DNA from: Anaerolineae bacterium
Lineage (GTDB): Bacteria > Chloroflexota > Anaerolineae > 4572-78 > NAK82
Length of the DNA: 6,668 nucleotides
Assembly (NCBI GenBank): GCA_030598425.1
Contig: JAUVPY010000155.1
Location: 1 to 6,668 of the forward strand
Direction: 5' to 3'
In this document: positions 1 to 6,419 of the stretch, piece after piece
Layout of the letters: every line of letters starts with the position of its first letter
How positions within the stretch are numbered: position 1 is the first letter of the stretch
Position numbers and translations under genes: made by a program
The notes under the pieces: model-generated
What the model was told of the DNA's origin: nothing
The model's input: the letters and a program-made list of their open reading frames with translations, nothing else
The model's database searches: none

Positions 1-777
1 GGAATAGCCTATTACCCGTACGCCCATCCATGCGCGGCTGACAAAGAAGCGACGCACCGGGTCATCGTTTACGCCCAGCATATTGGCACGCGTATCCACA
101 TCGTGCACTTCAACACCAGGCAAGCCACACAGATGAAAGCGAATGCCAGACGGGAAGGCATGGCAATCAGTGCTGAAACGTGCCCGCATTACTTGATGTT
201 CACTGATGATGTATACAGGTCAGGGAAACCAGAAGCACACCACTTTGTCTTGGCGCCGGTGATCCGAACGGAAGAGGATAGTGCAGGTTTGTGGCGTGCT
301 GTAGCCGCAGATGACCTGCAGATAATAGCGACCGACCATTGTCCCTACACATCCGAGCAGAAGCTCAAGGGACAAGGAGACTTCCGCAATGTCCCCGGCG
401 GTGCATCTGGTGTAGAAACGAGCCTGCAGGTGATTTACACTTATGGCGTTCGTACGGGGCGCTTCCCCATTGAGAGATTGGTCGAAACCATGGCTACCAA
501 CCCCGCTAGAGTGTTTAACCTTTATCCCCGGAAGGGCGTGCTCGCAGTCGGGAGCGATGCCGACTTGGTTATCTACGATGAGGAAGGCAGATCGACGATT
601 GACAGCACGCATCTGCATTCGCAAACCGATCACAGCCTTTATGAGGGGATCGAGGTTCTTGGGAAACATACGATGACGATCCTGCGCGGCGAGGTGGTGG
701 CTCAGGACGGTGACCTAGTAGCTGCCCGTCCAACCGGGCAGTTGCTCCGCCGCAAACGGTATGAGATGTCAGACTAG
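1..777 (+). CDS. Dihydropyrimidinase/hydantoinase-family cyclic amidohydrolase, C-terminal part (5' end outside window)
   Basis: The frame is open from base 1 to TAG at 775-777, giving 258 residues, roughly the C-terminal 55% of a family usually about 460 residues long. A GTG lies at 103, but the conserved sequence continues upstream of it, so it is not the start. Visible landmarks are the VH of the metal-binding strand (His36, codon 106-108, equivalent to Bacillus D-hydantoinase His239), AETCPHYL, and TDHCP with the catalytic Asp112 (codon 334-336). Next come QKLKG..DF, VPGGASGVE, and a C-terminal composite-barrel segment with GSDADLVIYD and YEG..V.G. Family members are metal-dependent cytosolic enzymes that hydrolyse cyclic amides such as dihydrouracil, hydantoins or allantoin. 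The DHCP-F/Y and QK..G..DF motifs favour dihydropyrimidinase. ETCPHYL, and GG in place of the IPNG usual in dihydropyrimidinases, lean toward allantoinase or dihydroorotase-like relatives; xanthine amidohydrolase is another possibility. PreA downstream supports a pyrimidine role by inference. The first two His ligands and the carboxylated Lys lie outside the window. Confidence 0.88.
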   Translation, partial: GIAYYPYAHPCAADKEATHRVIVYAQHIGTRIHIVHFNTRQATQMKANARREGMAISAETCPHYLMFTDDVYRSGKPEAHHFVLAPVIRTEEDSAGLWRAVAADDLQIIATDHCPYTSEQKLKGQGDFRNVPGGASGVETSLQVIYTYGVRTGRFPIERLVETMATNPARVFNLYPRKGVLAVGSDADLVIYDEEGRSTIDSTHLHSQTDHSLYEGIEVLGKHTMTILRGEVVAQDGDLVAARPTGQLLRRKRYEMSD

Positions 778-814
778 GCTTAGGGTATATTGTTGAGGCG
801 AGTTTCTCTCGAGT

Positions 815-957
815 GGGAGTGTCCCAAATTTTAGGTGCAACGCACTTCCGCCGCACGTTTCAAACAACAGAAACTCATACCTCGAAGCGTGATTCTCAAG
901 CTGATGGTCTGCTTCAAGTGCGTTGCACCTAACTCGCCCAAAATCTGGGACAGACCC
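815..957. mobile_element. 143-bp MITE-like non-autonomous element with terminal inverted repeats and 8-bp target duplication
   Basis: The ends are inverted repeats. Left 815-832 (GGGAGTGTCCCAAATTTT) matches the reverse complement of 940-957 at 15 of 18 positions. The inner part, 833-847 (AGGTGCAACGCACTT), is perfectly complementary to 916-930. The right arm carries nine extra bases (931-939) that the left arm lacks. The element is flanked by the direct repeat TCTCGAGT (807-814 and 958-965), which can be read as 9 bp with C806/C957. This looks like a target-site duplication. The 68-bp core encodes no transposase. Eight-base duplications and GGG..TGTCC ends occur in IS256-type and some other IS families, but I cannot assign a family. 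Removing the element and one duplication leaves a 68-bp gap between the amidohydrolase and preA. Its paired arms would fold strongly in RNA and could affect read-through into preA. Confidence 0.75.
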
Positions 958-996
958 TCTCGAGTTGGAAGGCGCATACTTTAGGGGGTAGGACCG

Positions 997-2166
997 ATGT
1001 CGAAGTTGAAGACTGAGTTCCTTGGGATCACCTTCCCCAATCCGTATATCCTCGGGGCCGGACCACCAACGGCCAACGGACCGATGATCAAAGATGCCTT
1101 CGACGCCGGCTGGGGTGGCGCAGTCCTGAAGACGCTCGCGCTGGATCCAACCCCTCCTCCCAGCCCTCGTCTGCAAGTGCTGAAGCGAGGCGATCAGTTA
1201 GCAGGTATGGTGAACATCGAGGTGATCACTGAGATGACCCTCGAGCGCTGGGAATCTGACCTTGATCTCGTTCGGGATGCTCACCCCACGCGACCGATTA
1301 TTGCCAGCATCATGGGCGGCAATGACCCCGGGGAGTGGCAGGCGCTTGTCCCGCGTTTCGAGATCTGGGTCGATGCCTATGAGCTGAATGTCAGTTGTCC
1401 GAACATCGCTGAGGGCAAAGGGGCCCAGTTGGGACAGGACCCCGACTCACTGGCGAAGGTCGTCGGTTGGGTGAAAGACGCGACAGAATTGCCCATCATC
1501 GTGAAACTGACGCCGAATGTCACCGATATAGTCTCGCTGGCTCGTGTCGCCAAGGAGGCTGGCGCCGACGCGATCACCGCCACCAACACGCTGTCGGGCC
1601 TGGCGGGAATTGATTTGGAGACCTTCAGCCCTTTACCCACTGTGGATAACATCGGGATTTACGGCGGTTATAGCGGCCCAGGGTTGAAGCCTGTGTCGTT
1701 GCGTTGTGTGGCAAGTATCGCCCAGGTCGTGGATGTCCCCTTGATTGGCTGTGGAGGGATAGCCACCTGGCAGGATGCCGCAGAATACGTGGCCGTTGGT
1801 GCCTCGCTGGTGCAGATTTGCACCGCTGCGATGTGGCAGGGATACGGGATTATCAACAAGCTAACCCGCAAACTGGAGCAGTATCTCGGCCGAAATAATT
1901 GCGACTCGCTCGCTGACATTCGGGGCAAGGCGCTGCCCAATATTGCGACTTACCCCGATTTGGACCTGTCTCTCAGATTGCTGGCCGTGGTGGATGAAGA
2001 GAAATGCGAAGGATGTAGCAAGTGCGTTAAAGCCTGTGCCTCGGGCGGTTATCAGGCCATTACTATGATGGGTAATTTGGCCAGCGTGAGTCCTCAGCTT
2101 TGCGACGGGTGTGGACTGTGCGAGGGAGTCTGCCCGGAGGAAGCCATTGAAATGGTAGCTGCATAG
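997..2166 (+). CDS. preA: NAD-dependent dihydropyrimidine dehydrogenase, catalytic subunit PreA
   Basis: A protein of 389 residues, close to E. coli PreA (about 411). It reduces uracil or thymine to the 5,6-dihydro form on an FMN-bearing TIM barrel, with electrons arriving through [4Fe-4S] clusters from an NAD(P)H/FAD partner (PreT). The dihydroorotate-dehydrogenase-like barrel spans about residues 5-310. Pyrimidine-contacting motifs known from mammalian DPD are present: NIE..I (Asn73, Glu75), ELNVSCP with Asn131 and the general-acid Cys134, KLTPNVTD, and Asn197-Thr198 in ATNT. GCGGI near residue 250 belongs to the FMN phosphate site. A C-terminal bacterial ferredoxin domain has two CX2CX2CX3C clusters (Cys337/340/343/347 and Cys369/372/375/379). 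The ATG at 997 follows a G-rich tract (983-992) usable as a weak ribosome site and fits the usual N-terminus. No preT is in the window; it may lie upstream, or another flavoprotein may serve. The preceding amidohydrolase would take the product. Confidence 0.92.
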   Translation: MSKLKTEFLGITFPNPYILGAGPPTANGPMIKDAFDAGWGGAVLKTLALDPTPPPSPRLQVLKRGDQLAGMVNIEVITEMTLERWESDLDLVRDAHPTRPIIASIMGGNDPGEWQALVPRFEIWVDAYELNVSCPNIAEGKGAQLGQDPDSLAKVVGWVKDATELPIIVKLTPNVTDIVSLARVAKEAGADAITATNTLSGLAGIDLETFSPLPTVDNIGIYGGYSGPGLKPVSLRCVASIAQVVDVPLIGCGGIATWQDAAEYVAVGASLVQICTAAMWQGYGIINKLTRKLEQYLGRNNCDSLADIRGKALPNIATYPDLDLSLRLLAVVDEEKCEGCSKCVKACASGGYQAITMMGNLASVSPQLCDGCGLCEGVCPEEAIEMVAA

Positions 2167-2191
2167 AAGAGAAGCACGGCGCCTTTCTATG

Positions 2192-2251
2192 CGCTAAACG
2201 TAAACCGTGAAACGCGAGGGTCACACATTGCGTTTCACTTTTCACGCATCA
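2192..2251. repeat. Degenerate heptamer array followed by its inverse complement
   Basis: In the preA-enolase gap, CG recurs exactly every 7 nt at 2192, 2199, 2206 and 2213, in units resembling CGTGAAA. Three further heptamers at 2231, 2238 and 2245 resemble CGTTTCA, the reverse-complement version of the first set in shifted phase. The pattern resembles the short tandemly repeated repetitive (STRR) heptamers described in cyanobacteria. It has no coding potential. Confidence 0.6.
2207..2242 (+). terminator. Possible weak intrinsic terminator or attenuator hairpin
   Basis: GTGAAACGC (2207-2215) is perfectly complementary to GCGTTTCAC (2230-2238). The stem can be extended inward by a G-U and an A-U pair to 11 bp, leaving a 10-nt loop, and is followed directly by TTTT (2239-2242). 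The T tract is short and the hairpin is also explained by the inverted heptamer arrays, so a terminator role between preA and the enolase gene is only a possibility. Confidence 0.3.
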
Positions 2252-2257
2252 AGAACC

Positions 2258-2262
2258 AGGAG
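2258..2262 (+). promoter_or_regulatory. Shine-Dalgarno AGGAG that decides the GTG start of the enolase gene
   Basis: AGGAG lies 8 nt before the GTG at 2271, a good spacing. The in-frame ATG at 2277 would be 14 nt away. GTG is therefore preferred as the start. Confidence 0.65.
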
Positions 2263-2270
2263 AGCCAACA

Positions 2271-3551
2271 GTGACTATGACGAGGATTCGCTCCGTGCAC
2301 GCGCGAGAGATCATTGACTGCCGAGGGTATCCCACCGTCGAGGTGGATGTCGCCTTGGAGAGCGGCGTCCTGGGCCGGGCGGGGGTTCCGGCCGGGCTTT
2401 CGACCGGCACCCACGAAGCCCATGAAGTCCGCGATGGGGGAGAGCGCTACCGTGGACTGGGTGTGCGGGCTGCCGTCCGCAACATCAACGAGGTTATCGC
2501 GCCCGCTCTCGTTGGGAAAGACGCAACGCTTCAGCGGGAGCTGGATGCCTTCATGTGCCAGGAGTTGGATGGCACCCCGGACAAGTCCAAGCTGGGGTCC
2601 AACGCCCTCGTCGGCGTCTCACTGGCGCTGGCGCAGGCGGCGGCGACAGCGGCCGGCAATCCCCTTTACCGCTACCTGAACCCCGCCGCCCGCGTCATCC
2701 CTACGCCGCTGTTTAATCTGATCAACGGCGGCAAGCATGCGTCCGGCGACCTGGAGGTGCAGGAATTCATCATTATGCCCGTTGGCGCCGAGAACCTATC
2801 CCATGCGCTTCAGATCTGCACCGAGGTCATGTTTGAGCTGCGCGACCTAATCGTCGCCAAGTACGGCAAGATTGCAGTCAACATCGGTGATGAGGGCGGC
2901 TTTGTCCCTCCTATGACCGGAGTGCGAGAGCCTCTTGACGCCATCGTCCAGGCCGTGGAGCGTGCTGGCTACGCCGACCTGGTCGTCTATGGCCTCGACG
3001 TGGCAGCCACCCACTTCTACGATCCAGAAGAACAGGTCTATCGGCTGGCAGGTGAGGAACTGAGCCGCGACGACATGATCGCGCTCTACAAGGAACTATG
3101 CACCGACTATCAATTGGTCTCGGTGGAGGACGCTCTCTACGAGGATGACTTCGACGGCTGGGCCCAGTTGACGGCCGAGCTGCCACGGGTCCAGTGGGTC
3201 GGGGACGACCTTTTCGTCACCAATCCGGAGCGGGTCCGCAAGGGGATCGAGATGGGGGCCGCCAATGCGGTGCTCTGGAAAGTTAACCAGATCGGCACAC
3301 TGACGGAGGCATGGGACGTGGCCGAGCTGGCTTACCGCCACGGTTACGGCGTCCAGGTCTCGGAGCGCTCGGGAGAGACGGAGGACCCCATCATCGCCGA
3401 TCTCACTGTAGCATTGAGCGCCGGTCAGATCAAGACCGGTGCGCCGGTGCGCGGTGAGCGAACCAGCAAGTACAACCAGTTATTGCGTATTGAAGAGGAG
3501 TTGGGTGATCAAGCCGTGTACGCCGGTCGGGACTTCCGCTGGCGGGGATGA
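2271..3551 (+). CDS. eno: Enolase (phosphopyruvate hydratase) homologue with an altered active-site histidine
   Basis: A full-length enolase of 426 residues starting at GTG. Enolase interconverts 2-phosphoglycerate and phosphoenolpyruvate in the cytosol, using two Mg2+. Most catalytic positions are intact: Ser44 in the mobile loop (AGLSTG), His156 and Glu165 (GGKHA..QEF), Glu208 (GDEGG), metal ligands Asp243, Glu286 and the Asp312-Asp313 pair (GDDLFVTN), Lys337 (KVNQIGT), Arg366-Ser367 and Lys388 (IKTG). The standout change is Glu365 (codon 3363-3365). The usual SHRSGETED reads SERSGETED, replacing the residue equivalent to yeast His373. Spacing to Lys337 and Lys388 is exactly as in yeast enolase, so the alignment is secure. 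Other drift includes DCRGYPT for DSRGNPT, AGLST for SGAST, Trp before the catalytic Lys, and GLGV for GKGV. A kinase predicted to make 2-phosphoglycerate follows, which supports an enolase-type role. The His change leaves open a different substrate or reduced activity, perhaps alongside a housekeeping enolase elsewhere. Confidence 0.9.
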   Translation: MTMTRIRSVHAREIIDCRGYPTVEVDVALESGVLGRAGVPAGLSTGTHEAHEVRDGGERYRGLGVRAAVRNINEVIAPALVGKDATLQRELDAFMCQELDGTPDKSKLGSNALVGVSLALAQAAATAAGNPLYRYLNPAARVIPTPLFNLINGGKHASGDLEVQEFIIMPVGAENLSHALQICTEVMFELRDLIVAKYGKIAVNIGDEGGFVPPMTGVREPLDAIVQAVERAGYADLVVYGLDVAATHFYDPEEQVYRLAGEELSRDDMIALYKELCTDYQLVSVEDALYEDDFDGWAQLTAELPRVQWVGDDLFVTNPERVRKGIEMGAANAVLWKVNQIGTLTEAWDVAELAYRHGYGVQVSERSGETEDPIIADLTVALSAGQIKTGAPVRGERTSKYNQLLRIEEELGDQAVYAGRDFRWRG

Positions 3552-3619
3552 TCCTGTGCTCCGCGCAAACTACAAGTTGGGCACGACGGAAGCGGGACAG
3601 AACGGTCAATTGTACAATG

Positions 3620-3624
3620 GGTGA
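3620..3624 (+). promoter_or_regulatory. GGTGA ribosome-site candidate for the glycerate kinase start at 3629
   Basis: GGTGA matches the 3' end of the consensus Shine-Dalgarno and sits 4 nt before ATG 3629. The alternative starts at 3548 and 3617 have no comparable motif. Confidence 0.4.
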
Positions 3625-3628
3625 ACTG

Positions 3629-4966
3629 ATGCATAGCGGGTGGGAGATCCAGAATCGAGCCCGACTGGTGGACCACGGGCCAGAGGCCTTGCGTGCGGAC
3701 GCTGTGGACATCATTGAGCACGGCATCCACGCGGCCGACCCCTACACCGCTACGATGAATCTGCTCAAGTTGGAAGGTGACCGTCTCTGTGTGGGCTCTC
3801 TTGAGTATGACTTGCGGGATTGGAAGCACATCTACGTCGTCGGCACCGGCAAGGCCACCCAGCCCATCGCGTTGGCGCTGGAAGAGGTGCTTGGTGGGCG
3901 CATTACCGATGGGCTGGTGGTGCTCAAGCGGGGAGCCGCCCATCGCCTACGCCGGATCCGCATCATCGAAGCAGCTCACCCCGTGCCCGATGAGAACAGC
4001 TACCATGGTGCTCAGGAGATGGTCAGGCTGGCCCGCCGCGCTGGCCAGGGCGATCTGGTCTTTGCGGCGGTTACCGGGGGTAGTTCGGCGCTGCTTGTCT
4101 GGCCGGCCGATGGCATCACGCTGGCTGACAAACAGGCGCTGAACCAGATTCTGCTCACCTGCGGCGCGTCCATCCGCGAGATCAACGCCGTGCGTAAGCA
4201 CGCCTCCTGCGTAAAGGGCGGCCGGCTGGCGGCGGAGATCTTTCCGGCCGAGCTGATCAACCTGACTGTCTCGGACGTGACCGGCGACCCTCTGGACTAT
4301 ATCACCGGGCCGACAGTCCCGGACACTTCCACCTACCAGGACGCCTGGCGGGTGCTGGACAAGTACGACCTGTGGGAGCGGGTCCCGGCCTCCGTGGGGA
4401 CGCACCTGGAACGCGGCCCAGAGATCGAATCCCCCAAGCACTTCACACATCCCTACCACTCCTTTATCGTCGTGCCCGGCGACGCGGCCTGCATGGGGGC
4501 GGCCCGGCGCGCCGAGGAGCTGGGGTATCAATCCCACATCCTCACCACAGAGATGGAGGGGGAGAGCCACGACGAAGCCGTCGCCTTTGTGGATGCCGCC
4601 CGCACCTTCGAGGCACCTTGCGCCCTCATTGCTGGTGGTGAGACCATCGTCACTATTCACGGCGAGTGCGGCGAAGGTGGCTCCAATCAGGAGTTTGCCC
4701 TGAGCGCGGCGCTGGCCATCGACGGGTGGGACGATCTGGTCGTCGGGTCGGTGGACACGGACGGAACCGACGGCACGACGGCGGCCGCCGGGGGTTTGGT
4801 CGACGGGGAGACTGTGGGCCGAGCGGCGGCGGCCGGACTGGACGCCGAGGGCTGCCGACGAATGCACGCTGCCCTCAAGTTGCTGGAAGCTACAGGTGAC
4901 CTGGTGGTCACCTGCCCCACCGGGACCAATGTCAACGACCTGAAGCTGCTGCTGGTTGGATGCTGA
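3629..4966 (+). CDS. Glycerate 2-kinase, MOFRL family
   Basis: Predicted to phosphorylate D-glycerate with ATP to 2-phosphoglycerate, the substrate of the preceding enolase homologue. From ATG 3629 it has 445 residues, normal for the family. Family landmarks in order: AADPY near residue 35, GTGK with Lys75 (equivalent to the catalytic Lys of Thermotoga glycerate kinase), TGGSSALL, GASIREINAVRKH, KGGRLA, SDVTGDP...GPTVPD, the Gly-rich GEGGSNQEFAL, DTDGTDGTT, and the C-terminal MOFRL signature PTGTNVNDL (4916-4939). The start is uncertain. The frame is open to an ATG at 3548 that overlaps the enolase stop (ATGA), and another ATG lies at 3617. The extra residues do not resemble the family, whose members begin near the IQNR segment, and GGTGA precedes 3629, so 3629 is chosen. 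Oddities are Ser352 where the motif normally reads GGRNQE, and Cys in TCPTGTN where Gly is usual. No transmembrane segment is seen. Confidence 0.9.
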   Translation: MHSGWEIQNRARLVDHGPEALRADAVDIIEHGIHAADPYTATMNLLKLEGDRLCVGSLEYDLRDWKHIYVVGTGKATQPIALALEEVLGGRITDGLVVLKRGAAHRLRRIRIIEAAHPVPDENSYHGAQEMVRLARRAGQGDLVFAAVTGGSSALLVWPADGITLADKQALNQILLTCGASIREINAVRKHASCVKGGRLAAEIFPAELINLTVSDVTGDPLDYITGPTVPDTSTYQDAWRVLDKYDLWERVPASVGTHLERGPEIESPKHFTHPYHSFIVVPGDAACMGAARRAEELGYQSHILTTEMEGESHDEAVAFVDAARTFEAPCALIAGGETIVTIHGECGEGGSNQEFALSAALAIDGWDDLVVGSVDTDGTDGTTAAAGGLVDGETVGRAAAAGLDAEGCRRMHAALKLLEATGDLVVTCPTGTNVNDLKLLLVGC

Positions 4967-4970
4967 GCCT

Positions 4971-4998
4971 ATAACCAGGAACTCATAACTCGAAACTC
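4971..4998. repeat. Four degenerate heptamers (consensus NNAACTC)
   Basis: The gap between the kinase and the FAD subunit gene contains units at 4971, 4978, 4985 and 4992. The last three end in AACTC or AAACTC on an exact 7-nt period. The array runs directly into the strong ribosome site of the next gene. The unit differs from those in the other gaps, but the period is the same. Confidence 0.5.
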
Positions 4999-5000
4999 GA

Positions 5001-5010
5001 TAAGGAGGTG
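5001..5010 (+). promoter_or_regulatory. Near-perfect Shine-Dalgarno TAAGGAGGTG
   Basis: Ten consecutive bases match the complement of the 16S rRNA 3' tail, with the GGAGG core 6 nt before ATG 5015. This is the strongest ribosome site in the window and predicts high translation of the hydroxylase FAD subunit relative to its upstream neighbours. Confidence 0.8.
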
Positions 5011-5014
5011 GCAT

Positions 5015-5935
5015 ATGCCCGAAACCGCAGGGCAAACTATTGTGCATACCCCAACGCCCGGACTCCCTGACTTCGATTACGTGAAGCTTACCTCGCTGAC
5101 CGCAGCCAGCCAGTTCCTGGCCGAGCACGCCGGCGAGGCGCGTCCCTTGATGGGCGGCACGGATGTTTTCGTCCGCATGCGCGATGGCTTCTGGAAGGAA
5201 AGATTCCTCGTGGATGTCAAGGGCCTGGACGGGATGAACGACATCACCTTTGACCCGGCCATAGGTCTGACCATCGGCGCCTCGGTGAATATGAACCGGG
5301 TCATTGCCTCGCCCGAGGTAAACCAGCATTATCCGGTGCTGGCCGAGGCAGCACACACCGTCGCCAGCTACCAATTGCGGACGCGGGCTACCATCGTCGG
5401 CAACATCTGCAATGCTTCACCGGCTGGCGACACCATCGGCGCCTGCCTGGTGCTGAACGGGACCGTGCGTGTCCACGGTGTCGATGGCGAGCGCGAAGAG
5501 CCGCTGGCGACGTTCTTTGTCGGTCCCGGCCAAACCACCCTCGCAACCGGGGACATCGCCACCGCCATCACTTTCCCCATCTCACCCAGAGGCTACAAAG
5601 CCAAATACGTCAAGTTGGGGCGCAACGCCATTGGCGACCTGGCGATCGTCGGCGTGACAGCCTTGGGCTACCCTGACGAGGATGCCCCGTCGGGCTATCG
5701 CTTCCGGCTGGCTTTGGCTTCAGTGGCCCCAGTACCGTTGGTGCCGGCTCAAGCCGAGGCCATCCTGGCCGACAGGCCAATCAGCGAAGCGACCATCGCC
5801 GAGGCGGCCGGGGCCGCTATGGAAGCCTGCACCCCCATCGATGACGTGCGCGGCAGCGCCCGCTATCGCGAGTTGATGGTTAGAAACCTAACGCGCAGAG
5901 CTGTCACGCAGGTTTGGGAACAGATTAAGGGTTAA
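5015..5935 (+). CDS. Xanthine-dehydrogenase-family hydroxylase, FAD-binding subunit (XdhB/CoxM-like)
   Basis: A protein of 306 residues, typical for the medium FAD subunit of molybdenum hydroxylases (about 280-300). It accepts electrons from the [2Fe-2S] subunit and passes them to NAD+ or another acceptor. The N-terminal FAD-binding domain (about residues 20-190) shows GGTD (47-50) and the second flavin motif TIVGNICNASPAGD (126-139). The usual TVGGN has Val in place of the first Gly. The C-terminal CO-dehydrogenase flavoprotein domain follows, with KYVKLGRNA..DLAIVG near residue 200. The first 15-20 residues are a short unmatched extension. It begins a three-gene FAD, FeS, Mo set in the same order as coxMSL and many xdh operons. 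Substrate cannot be read from this subunit. A purine is inferred from the nucleobase genes upstream; nicotinate or an aldehyde is possible. Confidence 0.92.
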   Translation: MPETAGQTIVHTPTPGLPDFDYVKLTSLTAASQFLAEHAGEARPLMGGTDVFVRMRDGFWKERFLVDVKGLDGMNDITFDPAIGLTIGASVNMNRVIASPEVNQHYPVLAEAAHTVASYQLRTRATIVGNICNASPAGDTIGACLVLNGTVRVHGVDGEREEPLATFFVGPGQTTLATGDIATAITFPISPRGYKAKYVKLGRNAIGDLAIVGVTALGYPDEDAPSGYRFRLALASVAPVPLVPAQAEAILADRPISEATIAEAAGAAMEACTPIDDVRGSARYRELMVRNLTRRAVTQVWEQIKG

Positions 5936-5948
5936 GGCGGAGGCCAAT

Positions 5949-6419
5949 ATGACACTTCATAGAATCACTATTACCGTTAACGGTGAAACTGAACTGGTTG
6001 ACGTTCCGTCCAGTATGACGTTGCTCCAAATGTTGCGCGACAAGTTGGTGTTAACCGGCACCAAAAACGGCTGCGCGGCCGGCGAGTGTGGCGCTTGTAC
6101 GGTGCTGATGAACGGCGAGCCGGTGAATAGCTGTATGGTGCTGGCTGTCGAGTGTGATCGGGCTGAGATCACCACGATTGAGGGCCTGGCCCACGACGGG
6201 CAGCTCGACCCGGTGCAAGAGGCCATCATCGTGCAGGGCGGGGTGCAATGCGGCTTTTGCACGCCGGGCATCCTCATCTCGGCCCGGGCGCTGCTGGACC
6301 GCAATCCTGATCCCAGCGACTATGAGATCCGCGATGCACTGGTAGGCAACCTGTGCCGCTGCACTGGCTATCTGCGGATAATCGACGCAGTAAAGGAAGC
6401 GGCAGCTAAGGCAGGTTAA
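5949..6419 (+). CDS. Xanthine-dehydrogenase-family hydroxylase, [2Fe-2S] subunit (XdhC/CoxS-like)
   Basis: A complete small iron-sulfur subunit of 156 residues. It relays electrons from the molybdopterin centre to the FAD subunit through two [2Fe-2S] clusters. The N-terminal plant-type ferredoxin domain has Cys42, Cys47, Cys50 and Cys62 (GCAAGECGAC...C). The C-terminal helical domain has Cys101/Cys104 (VQCGFCTPG) and Cys136/Cys138 (LCRCTGY). Gln100, just before CGFC, contacts the molybdenum cofactor in this family. All eight cluster ligands are present, so the protein should be functional. GGAGG (5939-5943) lies 5 nt before the ATG, and the gene begins 13 nt after the FAD subunit stop, so the two are almost certainly cotranscribed. 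Confidence 0.95.
   Translation: MTLHRITITVNGETELVDVPSSMTLLQMLRDKLVLTGTKNGCAAGECGACTVLMNGEPVNSCMVLAVECDRAEITTIEGLAHDGQLDPVQEAIIVQGGVQCGFCTPGILISARALLDRNPDPSDYEIRDALVGNLCRCTGYLRIIDAVKEAAAKAG

Noticed and set aside
220..669. 149-codon minus-strand frame opposite the amidohydrolase
   Set aside because: The plus-strand frame has conserved catalytic motifs throughout. The antisense product has none.
769..1176. Minus-strand frame across the MITE-like element and the start of preA
   Set aside because: It runs through inverted repeats and into a well-supported gene, with no family resemblance. It is not a transposase.
3363..3365. Glu365 in the enolase as a sequencing error
   Set aside because: A His codon would need two base changes, the frame is clean on both sides, and other motif drift in the same protein suggests real divergence.
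3947..5374. Long open frame (475 codons) on the minus strand
   Set aside because: It lies opposite the glycerate kinase and FAD subunit genes, both of which carry clear family motifs. Its translation shows no recognisable domain. GC-rich codon use explains the missing stops.
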